A stretch of 6,216 nt of DNA from Bacteroidota bacterium. GTDB taxonomy: Bacteria; Bacteroidota; Bacteroidia; Bacteroidales; UBA10428. Position 1 is the first letter of the stretch; the number at the start of each line of letters is the position of its first letter. Below are positions 1-6,054 of this stretch, one piece after another. The position numbers were made by a program, and so were the translations under genes. Location of the stretch: NCBI GenBank assembly GCA_017860375.1, contig JAGDMB010000155.1, positions 1-6,216 on the forward strand, read 5' to 3'. A model generated the notes under the pieces. It saw only the letters and a program-made list of their open reading frames with translations, had not been told where the DNA came from and searched no databases.

Positions 1-957
1 AGCCGATTCCTCCTCCGAAAGGTCAACGAATAATTCCTTCTGCATATCTCTTTTTGCTGTTTTTTCATCCGTTTGCCAGCCCATCAGGTACTCAATATCA
101 CGGGCATCCTCTATTAAAGCCGCCCGGTTGGTCTTGATTAGCCGGTTACAGCCCCTTGAATAGTTGTCGAACGTCCGGCCCGGAAAAGCAAATACGTCGC
201 GGCTGTATGAATTGGCAATGTCAGCGGTGATCAGTGCACCGCCCTGCTCACCCGATTCAACCACAACGGTGGCGTCGGCAATGCCGGCAATGATCCGGTT
301 TCGCTTTACGAAATTATTGGGCTCCGGCTGTTCATCATGCAGGAATTCTGTTACCAGTGCTCCCTGTTCAACAATCTGACGGGCGGCCTCACGGTGCAGC
401 GCAGGATAGATGACCGTTAACCCGTGAGCCAGAATGGCCGCAGTTTCAAGTTTGTATTTCAGAGCCGATTTGTGGGCACAGATATCAATTCCGTAGGCCA
501 GTCCGCTTACAATCAGGAGATCGGGGTGATGAACAGCCAGTTCTTCAATTAACTGCATGCAGAGTTCTTTGCCGTAGTCGGTGGGATTGCGGGTGCCCAC
601 CACACTCAGTACCTTGGGCCGGTTGAAATTGGTCTTCCCCTTCACAAATATTACCACAGGCGCATCTTCGCAATGCCTGAGCCTTTCGGGATAAGCCTCA
701 TCGAGGTAAAACAAAGCAATAACCTGGTTCTTCCCGAGAAATTCCATTTCTCTCTCAGCCCTTTTCAGTACATCATTATTGAAAACACAATCGGCCAGTT
801 TATCACCAATGCCGGGTATCTTTTCAAGATTAGACCTTTTTTCACGGAATACCGCATCCGCACTGCCACAATAGGTAATCAGCCGCCGTGCAAGAACCGG
901 CCCTATTTTAGGGATCAATCCGATACCGATTTGGTATTTCAGCAATTCTTCTGTCAT
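1..957 (-). CDS. dprA: DNA-processing protein DprA (5' part; C-terminus off the left edge)
   Basis: DprA (Smf) binds incoming single-stranded DNA in the cytoplasm during natural transformation and loads RecA on it; many non-competent bacteria also keep it. I translated the minus strand from the ATG at 957 and it stays open for 319 codons to the edge, with no frameshift. A helix-hairpin-helix lies near residues 44-60 (IPGIG at 47-51), then YPERLRHCEDAP, and then the Rossmann-like DNA-binding core: VGTRNPT at 120-126, SGLAYGID at 151-158, NRIIAG at 220-225, GGALITA at 239-245 and FPG at 258-260. Family members usually have about 360-380 residues, so roughly the last 50, normally a winged helix, lie outside the window. 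The start has no Shine-Dalgarno sequence; the only nearby upstream ATG is followed at once by a stop. It begins 28 bases after the preceding gene and is probably co-transcribed with it. Identity is very sure; actual competence of the host is not shown. Confidence 0.96.
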   Translation of the reverse strand, partial: MTEELLKYQIGIGLIPKIGPVLARRLITYCGSADAVFREKRSNLEKIPGIGDKLADCVFNNDVLKRAEREMEFLGKNQVIALFYLDEAYPERLRHCEDAPVVIFVKGKTNFNRPKVLSVVGTRNPTDYGKELCMQLIEELAVHHPDLLIVSGLAYGIDICAHKSALKYKLETAAILAHGLTVIYPALHREAARQIVEQGALVTEFLHDEQPEPNNFVKRNRIIAGIADATVVVESGEQGGALITADIANSYSRDVFAFPGRTFDNYSRGCNRLIKTNRAALIEDARDIEYLMGWQTDEKTAKRDMQKELFVDLSEEESA

Positions 958-985
958 GGCAGGTAAACAGACTAATGCATGGTTT

Positions 986-1462
986 TCAGCTTTTTAACCT
1001 GTCAAGTACCTGGAAAAGATTTTCTTTTTCTTTCCTGGCAAGGGCCGTAATGGAAACCGGCGGATATTTTGCCAGGCCTTTTCCTGTTTTGGCTTTCAGG
1101 ATGAGTTTTTCCCGCAATCCGAAAAGCTGCTTCCTGATCTCATACCCGACAAATTCCTTTTTCCCGATCTCAATTGAATTCTTTTTATGGGTGAATGCAC
1201 CCATGGGAAAATAACGAAGAACGATCCTGTCGCCTGCATCGGAAAAATAGATATAATGAAATTGCCGCAGGGTATTGAATACCATATACAGCACATAGAC
1301 TGAGGCAATGATTATGGCCAGATGATATTTTGTCAATCCGAAAAGCTGGTCCTCATAAATATAGGTTATCAATAAAAGGGAGACGAACACAACAAAGATA
1401 ATGGCAAGAATAAATGCCCTCAGGTTTTTCTTAAGGATAGTGCGCTGGATATCGATTTCCAT
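986..1462 (-). CDS. Small membrane protein of unknown function, two transmembrane helices
   Basis: I do not recognise a named family. The chosen ATG gives 158 residues; a longer reading from a GTG at 1501 adds 13 residues (GVALLTRKTNAI and onward) that look non-coding, while MEIDIQRTILKKNLRAF looks like a natural start. Neither start has a Shine-Dalgarno sequence. In the 158-residue numbering, a basic N-terminus is followed by a hydrophobic helix near 16-34 (FILAIIFVVFVSLLLITYI), a short loop, and a second helix near 47-63 (LAIIIASVYVLYMVF). The soluble remainder of about 90 residues alternates in a beta-rich pattern (YIYFSDAGDRIVLRYFP, KNSIEIGKKEFVGYEI, LREKLILKA, YPPVSITAL) and ends in an amphipathic helix. 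That two-helix plus beta-sandwich layout recalls bacterial PH-like membrane proteins, which is only a resemblance. By the positive-inside rule both termini should face the cytoplasm. It sits between tadA and dprA on the same strand. Confidence 0.8.
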   Translation of the reverse strand: MEIDIQRTILKKNLRAFILAIIFVVFVSLLLITYIYEDQLFGLTKYHLAIIIASVYVLYMVFNTLRQFHYIYFSDAGDRIVLRYFPMGAFTHKKNSIEIGKKEFVGYEIRKQLFGLREKLILKAKTGKGLAKYPPVSITALARKEKENLFQVLDRLKS

Positions 1463-1552
1463 AATTGCATTGGTTTTTCGGGTTAATAGTGCCACACCCA
1501 CAGGGAACTAACATGTCCCGGATAAGTGCCTTGGGGGGGACAGCGGTCCGAT

Positions 1553-1560
1553 CAAAATTA
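1553..1560 (-). promoter_or_regulatory. Possible -7 box upstream of the small membrane protein gene
   Basis: On the minus strand the sequence TAATTTTG fits the Bacteroidota -7 consensus TAnnTTTG exactly and lies just after the tadA stop codon, about 90 bases before the ATG at 1462. I found no TTG element at the proper distance upstream, so it may be chance. If real, the membrane protein gene and dprA could be transcribed apart from tadA, with a leader of about 80 bases that contains a run of seven C (minus strand) at 1539-1533. Confidence 0.3.
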
Positions 1561-1564
1561 GGAT

Positions 1565-2008
1565 TTATTTTCTTTTATACCTAAAAAATTCTTTCAGCAG
1601 GTTGCTGCATTCTTTTCTTAAAACACCTCTTGTTACCGTGGTCCGGGTATGAAGCACCGATTCCTTCAGGAGGGTAAATCCTCTTTTTTCATCATCGGCC
1701 CCGTAAACAATCCTGTCGATCTGTATCCAGTTTGAAGCTCCGGCACACATTACGCAAGGCTCCAGCGTTACGTAGAGGGTGCAATTCGTCAGGTATTTTC
1801 CTCCTGAAGTATTGGCCGCTGCAGTAAAGGCCTGCATTTCCGCATGAGCTGTCACATCATTCAGGGTTTCGGTAAGGTTATGCGCACGGGCGATGACCTG
1901 GTTATTCCAAGCAATGACAGCGCCCACCGGAACCTCATCTTCATCCATCGCTTTTCGCGCCTCCTTTAAGGCTTCCTGCATAAAATATTCATCGGAAAAC
2001 ATTTCCAT
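1565..2008 (-). CDS. tadA: tRNA-specific adenosine deaminase TadA
   Basis: TadA deaminates adenosine 34 of tRNA-Arg(ACG) to inosine so that one tRNA reads CGU, CGC and CGA; it is a cytoplasmic, zinc-dependent homodimer of the cytidine-deaminase fold and usually essential. The 147 residues match the family length. The zinc and catalytic motif HAE is at 55-57 (H55 as ligand, E57 as proton shuttle) and PCVMC at 84-88 supplies ligands C85 and C88, followed by AGAS. The N-terminal helix FSDEYFMQEALKEA, the stretch VPVGAVI at 27-32 and the C-terminal helix ending LLKEFFRYKRK favour TadA over cytosine or guanine deaminases of the same superfamily. M1 at 2008 and M3 at 2002 are both possible starts and differ by two residues; no Shine-Dalgarno sequence separates them. 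The gene is divergent from aspS, another tRNA-acting gene, and precedes the small membrane protein by about 100 bases. Confidence 0.95.
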   Translation of the reverse strand: MEMFSDEYFMQEALKEARKAMDEDEVPVGAVIAWNNQVIARAHNLTETLNDVTAHAEMQAFTAAANTSGGKYLTNCTLYVTLEPCVMCAGASNWIQIDRIVYGADDEKRGFTLLKESVLHTRTTVTRGVLRKECSNLLKEFFRYKRK

Positions 2009-2081
2009 CGTGATTGTATTGGAGAATCTTTCTGAAGTTTACGATTTAATTTTTATTTTCGTGCAATTAATCCGTAAAAAT
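2009..2081. promoter_or_regulatory. Divergent tadA/aspS intergenic region
   Basis: These 73 AT-rich bases must hold the start signals of both genes unless promoters lie inside the coding regions. On the plus strand the best -7 candidates are TATTTTCG at 2054-2061 and TAATTTTT at 2047-2054, each short of the Bacteroidota consensus TAnnTTTG; the nearest TTG (2019-2021) is 25 or more bases upstream, longer than usual. On the minus strand I found no TAnnTTTG box for tadA. Upstream of the aspS ATG lies GTAAAAAT, an A-rich leader typical of genes translated without a Shine-Dalgarno sequence. The region is defined by its flanking genes; the boxes themselves are weak. Confidence 0.35.
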
Positions 2082-3839
2082 ATGTACAGAACTCATACTT
2101 GTGGTGAACTGAGAATTCAGGATACGGCAAAGCAGGTAACGTTGAGCGGTTGGGTGCAGCGATCGCGTGATCTGGGCGGGATGACCTTCGTTGATCTTCG
2201 TGACCGGTATGGTATCACCCAGCTGGTATTCAATATGGAAGCCAGTGCCGATCTTCGCCGTGAAGCACGCAGGCTGGGAAGGGAATTTGTCATACAGGCC
2301 TCCGGTATAGTTGCCGAAAGAAGCAATAAAAATCCAAAAATGCCTACCGGTGATATCGAAATTATCGTTAATACGCTTACGGTGCTGAACGAATCCGTTA
2401 CCCCTCCTTTCACCATCGAGGCCGAAACCGACGGCGGGGATGAGCTTCGCATGAAATACCGGTACCTGGACCTCCGGCGTGAACCGCTGAAAAACAACCT
2501 TTTGTTAAGGCACCGGATGGCCTTTGAAACCCGGAACTATTTTAATACCCACCAGTTTATCGAAATTGAAACACCGGTGCTGATCAAATCAACCCCGGAA
2601 GGAGCACGTGACTTTGTTGTTCCCTCGCGGGTCAACCCCGGTCAGTTTTACGCTTTGCCCCAGTCCCCCCAGACCTTTAAACAACTGCTTATGGTGGCGG
2701 GTTACGACCGCTATGTTCAGATCGTAAAGTGTTTTCGCGATGAAGACCTCCGGGCAGACCGGCAACCTGAATTTTCCCAGATCGACTGTGAAATGTCATT
2801 TGTACAGCAGGAGGATATTCTCAACATGTTTGAAGGGATGGTACGGCATCTTTTCAAAACCATCAAGGGGATTGAGTTTTCGGAACTTTTGCCGCGGCTG
2901 ACCTATAATCAGGCTTTGGAGCAATACGGGAACGACAAGCCCGATATCCGGGTTGAGATGAAAATCCACGACCTTACTGCCGTTGCAAAGGGAAAAGGAT
3001 TTGGTGTCATTGATTCCGCCCCTTTCACAGGCGGCATATGCGCAAAGGGCTGTTCGGAATATTCGCGCAAACAGCTGGATGAACTGACCGAATTTGTGAA
3101 AAAGCCCCAGATCGGAGCCAAAGGATTGTTGTACGTAAAATATGGAACGGATAGCGGCATCAAATCTTCGGTCGATAAATTTTACGGCGCCGAAGACCTG
3201 AAACAATGGCTGGAACCTTTTCATGCCGAGGCCGGTGACCTTCTTCTTGTACTGACCGGAGAAAGGATTCCCACATTGAAAGCCCTCGGTGAACTTCGCC
3301 TTGAAATGGGGAACCGACTGAACCTGCGCAGGAAAGGTGAATTCAAACCATTGTGGGTGCTTGATTTCCCCTTACTGGAATGGGACAACGAGGTAAAACG
3401 GTTCTTTGCCATGCACCACCCCTTTACCTCCCCAAAACCCGAGGATATCAGCCTGCTTGACACCGACCCGGGCAAGGTAAGGGCCAATGCCTATGATTTC
3501 GTTATTAACGGGGTGGAAGTCGGCGGTGGTTCCATCCGGATACACAGTGAAACGCTGCAGAAAAAGATGTTTCAAACACTTGGCTTCACCGATGAGGATG
3601 CCGAACGGCAATTCGGGTTCCTCATGCAGGCCTTCCGGTACGGTGCTCCTCCCCATGGAGGGATAGCTTTTGGTTTCGACCGCCTGGTGTCGCTATTTGC
3701 CGGTGAAGAGTCGATCCGTGATGTAATTGCTTTCCCCAAGAACAATGCAGCCCGCGACGTGATGATCGATTCACCCGCCGAGATCTCGGCAGAACAGCTG
3801 CAGGAATTGTCAATAAAGGTAGAGGTAAGGAAAGTTTGA
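2082..3839 (+). CDS. aspS: Aspartate--tRNA ligase (bacterial type)
   Basis: AspRS activates aspartate with ATP and charges tRNA-Asp in the cytoplasm. The 585 residues match the bacterial family (about 585-590). The order is an N-terminal OB-fold that reads the anticodon (about 1-105, with LSGWVQRSRDLGG at 21-33), the class II catalytic core opening with motif 1 around 142-183, the flipping loop TPEGARDF at 171-178, QSPQ at 194-197, motif 2 FRDEDLRADRQPEF at 218-231, the bacterial GAD insertion at roughly 290-420, HHPFTSP at 445-451, and motif 3 GIAFGFDRL at 527-535 with the ATP-binding R534. The frame is open back to 1893, which would overlap tadA by 116 bases; the ATG at 2082 is chosen because MYRTHTCGELR aligns with the family N-terminus and the upstream residues do not. 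Leu31 is the residue usual in discriminating enzymes, so it probably charges only tRNA-Asp. Its stop codon nearly touches that of the convergent gene. Confidence 0.98.
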   Translation: MYRTHTCGELRIQDTAKQVTLSGWVQRSRDLGGMTFVDLRDRYGITQLVFNMEASADLRREARRLGREFVIQASGIVAERSNKNPKMPTGDIEIIVNTLTVLNESVTPPFTIEAETDGGDELRMKYRYLDLRREPLKNNLLLRHRMAFETRNYFNTHQFIEIETPVLIKSTPEGARDFVVPSRVNPGQFYALPQSPQTFKQLLMVAGYDRYVQIVKCFRDEDLRADRQPEFSQIDCEMSFVQQEDILNMFEGMVRHLFKTIKGIEFSELLPRLTYNQALEQYGNDKPDIRVEMKIHDLTAVAKGKGFGVIDSAPFTGGICAKGCSEYSRKQLDELTEFVKKPQIGAKGLLYVKYGTDSGIKSSVDKFYGAEDLKQWLEPFHAEAGDLLLVLTGERIPTLKALGELRLEMGNRLNLRRKGEFKPLWVLDFPLLEWDNEVKRFFAMHHPFTSPKPEDISLLDTDPGKVRANAYDFVINGVEVGGGSIRIHSETLQKKMFQTLGFTDEDAERQFGFLMQAFRYGAPPHGGIAFGFDRLVSLFAGEESIRDVIAFPKNNAARDVMIDSPAEISAEQLQELSIKVEVRKV

Positions 3840-3843
3840 AGAT

Positions 3844-5841
3844 TTATTTTCCGCTGTAATCCTCCCTCAGCACCTTGAATTCCGTACGGCGGTTGAGGAA
3901 ATTGGCCATTTCCTGCTGGTCTTCATCGGCAAGGCTGGTGATATATTTTTCCGTAAGCGTTGTTCCCACCGCAAGGAAAGGATACGCATCGTTGTCTTTC
4001 TTGTCCACGACTTTGGGAGCTGATTCCCCGTAACCTTTTGCCACCAACCTGTCGCGTGCAATACCTTTTTCGATCAGATAGTTGACGACCGACTGCGCCC
4101 TTCTTCTTGAAAGGTCGTTATTGTATTCATCGGTGGCACGGTAATCGGTATGCGAACCCAGTTCGATGACGATGGTCGGGTTATCGTTCAGCGTTTCCAC
4201 CAGCCTGTCGAGGGAAACCATTGATTCAGGCCTCAAATCCGCTTTATCCAGGTCGAAGAAGATATTTTCCAATTCGATGGGAATTTCAACCGAAGCAAGG
4301 TAAATCTGGGTCTTGAATTCCGTACTTTGCGAAATGCCTTTGGTGGATTCCCGTTCCTTTCCTTTCAGAAAGCCCTTCTTCTCGGCAATAAATACATAAT
4401 CCGTTCCGGGTTTCAGGGTAAAGCGGAAACTTCCATCCCGGGTGGTGTTGGTTTCAAGCGTGATGCCATCGCTTCCGATCGATTTAACGAGGGCTTCCGG
4501 GATCACTTCGTCGGTCTTTTCGTTCCTGACGGTCCCTATTATGCTAAATTTTAACGGAGGCAGAAGGAATGAATAGATATCATCATCTCCTTTACCCTTC
4601 CGGCTTGAACTAAAATATCCGCTCTCGCGGTCTTTTTCGAAAATAATGCCGAAATCGTCCGACGAAGAGTTGATGGGATATTTCATATTTTCAATTTCCC
4701 ATTGCCCGGATTCCGTTTTTTTGGCCTTGAAAATGTCCAGACCGCCCATTCCCGCATGTCCGTTGGAAGAAAAATACAGCGTCCCATCGGCATGAATATA
4801 AGGGAAAACCTCATCACCCGGGGTATTTATGGGTTTGCCCATATTGACAGGATCACCCCATTTGCTTCTTGCATCGGTGCGGGAAACCATCCAGATATCT
4901 TTGCTGTTCTTGCCTTCAGGAGATTTAATGCTGCCCTCCATATCCGAAACAAAATACAGGGTAAGTTCATCTACCGAAATGGCAGGATGAGCGATCACAA
5001 GGCTGTCGGAGGCAATACCCAGCGATTCTTCCTTACCCCAGGTTTCTCCCTGCCGTTCTGCCCTATATATTTCACAGCCCATGGGTTTTCTTTTGCTTAC
5101 ATTGCATCGGGTGAAGTACAGGGTATTGTAGTCGCCCGACAAAACGGGAGTCCCTTCCTCTGCCTCTGTGTTGACAGGTTCGGTCAGGGGCAGCGGAGTG
5201 CTCCATTTTCCCTTTTTATCCATGGTGGAGTAGAAAATATCGGAAAAAGACTGGCCAGTCCCTCCATGCTCCATATTGCCTGTAGTTTCTTCACGTGATG
5301 AAGTAAAATACAACCCCTGGTAATCATCCCGGGAATAAGCTGGACTATAATCGCTGAATTTGGAATCGATGAATTTCATTTCTTCCACCTGGTAGCCGGT
5401 GGGATTTTCAATCCACGAAAGGGATTGATCACAGGACAGTATTCCGTCCGCACCACGCGGATCATCTGGCACAAGATCTTTATAATGCATATACTGGGCA
5501 AGTGCCTCTTCGTAATTCTGGTTCATTTTCAGGGCATCCGCATAATAAAGGATGGCAACCGGATTTTCATAATCCTTTGCCACCACTTTGCTATACCATA
5601 AGGCCGCCTGGGTAGAGTTATTGGTGATCCGGTAACATTCGGCTATGTGAAACGCAATATTGAGTTTTTCTTTTTTATCGGATATTTGCTGATACGCCCT
5701 TTTGAATTCATCAATGGCTGCATAATATTCACCGGCATCAAAAGTTTCATATGCTTTTACGGCTTTCCTGTTCTGGCCTGAAACCACTATGGAAATTCCA
5801 AATACCAGTCCTGTAACAAGCAGAATTTTTTTGATTTTCAT
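3844..5841 (-). CDS. TPR / five-bladed propeller / CRD / OmpA-C envelope protein, PorE-like
   Basis: This is a secreted envelope protein of 665 residues. A Sec signal peptide covers about 1-22 (MKIKK, then LLVTGLVFGISIVV, then SGQ) and lacks a lipobox cysteine. TPR-like helices fill about 26-125. Five PD40-like strands suggest a five-bladed propeller over about 160-428: LYFTSS near 177, LYFTR near 241, LYFVSD near 295, LYFSSN near 355 and GYFSSS near 408. A carboxypeptidase-regulatory-like beta domain spans about 432-515 (SIIGTVRNEKTDEVIPEALV). The C-terminal OmpA domain covers about 523-660 (IFFDLDKADLRPES, SHTD with D566, LSRRRA with R581); D566 and R581 are the positions that grip diaminopimelate of peptidoglycan in the family. 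It ends NRRTEFKVL. This domain order is that described for PorE (PG1058) of the Porphyromonas type IX secretion system, but Bacteroidota carry paralogues of the same design and no PorP/SprF or other secretion gene is visible, so orthology is unproven. AGGA lies four bases before the ATG. Confidence 0.93.
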   Translation of the reverse strand: MKIKKILLVTGLVFGISIVVSGQNRKAVKAYETFDAGEYYAAIDEFKRAYQQISDKKEKLNIAFHIAECYRITNNSTQAALWYSKVVAKDYENPVAILYYADALKMNQNYEEALAQYMHYKDLVPDDPRGADGILSCDQSLSWIENPTGYQVEEMKFIDSKFSDYSPAYSRDDYQGLYFTSSREETTGNMEHGGTGQSFSDIFYSTMDKKGKWSTPLPLTEPVNTEAEEGTPVLSGDYNTLYFTRCNVSKRKPMGCEIYRAERQGETWGKEESLGIASDSLVIAHPAISVDELTLYFVSDMEGSIKSPEGKNSKDIWMVSRTDARSKWGDPVNMGKPINTPGDEVFPYIHADGTLYFSSNGHAGMGGLDIFKAKKTESGQWEIENMKYPINSSSDDFGIIFEKDRESGYFSSSRKGKGDDDIYSFLLPPLKFSIIGTVRNEKTDEVIPEALVKSIGSDGITLETNTTRDGSFRFTLKPGTDYVFIAEKKGFLKGKERESTKGISQSTEFKTQIYLASVEIPIELENIFFDLDKADLRPESMVSLDRLVETLNDNPTIVIELGSHTDYRATDEYNNDLSRRRAQSVVNYLIEKGIARDRLVAKGYGESAPKVVDKKDNDAYPFLAVGTTLTEKYITSLADEDQQEMANFLNRRTEFKVLREDYSGK

Positions 5842-5918
5842 TATTCCTGTTTTTAAGAAAAGGTTTTAACGAGAACGGTTATGCAAAAGATCTTATTTCG
5901 TAAAGGTATATTAATTAC

Positions 5919-5947
5919 CAAATATAGTAAAAAGAAGATTTGCACAA
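5919..5947 (-). promoter_or_regulatory. Putative Bacteroidota-type promoter of the PorE-like gene
   Basis: Read on the minus strand, TTG at 5947-5945 and TATATTTG at 5926-5919 are separated by 18 bases. The second box matches the Bacteroidota -7 consensus TAnnTTTG exactly and the first fits the -33 TTG element at a usual spacing. Transcription would start near 5911-5915, giving a leader of about 70 bases before the ATG at 5841. I see no operator or riboswitch-like structure in that leader. The position, between an upstream terminator and the gene, supports separate transcription of the gene. Confidence 0.6.
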
Positions 5948-5970
5948 TGTTGGATTTAAGGATTCAATGG

Positions 5971-5986
5971 TTTGAAGATTTGAAAG
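5971..5986. repeat. Two tandem TTTGAARR octamers
   Basis: TTTGAAGA at 5971-5978 is followed directly by TTTGAAAG at 5979-5986, then TTTAC. Two copies of eight bases in an AT-rich spacer could be chance. Similar short TTTGAA-type periodic runs occur between genes in Bacteroidota, so it is listed for completeness. It lies between the glutamine synthetase terminator and the promoter candidate of the PorE-like gene. Confidence 0.3.
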
Positions 5987-5987
5987 T

Positions 5988-6025
5988 TTACAAAAAGAAA
6001 ACCCTGCCATTTGACTGACAGGGTT
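5988..6025 (-). terminator. Rho-independent terminator of the glutamine synthetase gene
   Basis: On the minus strand AACCCTG (6025-6019) pairs with CAGGGTT (6006-6000), a perfect seven-pair stem. After one mismatch the stem can extend by two more pairs (6017/6008 and 6016/6009), leaving a six-base loop. The transcript then continues TTTCTTTTTG, a good U-rich tail. It starts 29 bases after the stop codon at 6055, the expected position for terminating the gene that enters from the right edge, and it insulates the PorE-like gene from it. The plus-strand reading has no T-rich tail, so it is not bidirectional. Confidence 0.85.
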
Positions 6026-6054
6026 GTTGCCTAAAGAATTCTGCATTTCTCCCC

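Noticed and set aside
164..966. Plus-strand open frames of 71 and 97 codons in the left part
   Set aside because: Both lie opposite dprA, whose minus-strand frame is intact and matches family motifs throughout.
2117..3813. Several minus-strand open frames of 63-142 codons opposite aspS
   Set aside because: All are complement-strand shadows of a complete, motif-bearing AspRS gene.
3829..3852. Inverted repeat across the two convergent stop codons as a shared bidirectional terminator
   Set aside because: The stem is only five pairs (GGAAA with TTTCC) with a 14-base loop, and no T-rich tail follows on the plus strand.
4702..5298. Plus-strand open frame of 198 codons inside the PorE-like gene
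   Set aside because: It is antisense to a well-supported multidomain gene, resembles no family I know, and has low-complexity composition typical of a complement-strand shadow.
5842..5918. Possible riboswitch or attenuator in the leader of the PorE-like gene
   Set aside because: The 77 bases are AT-rich with no stable stem, no small leader frame and no conserved motif that I can recognise.
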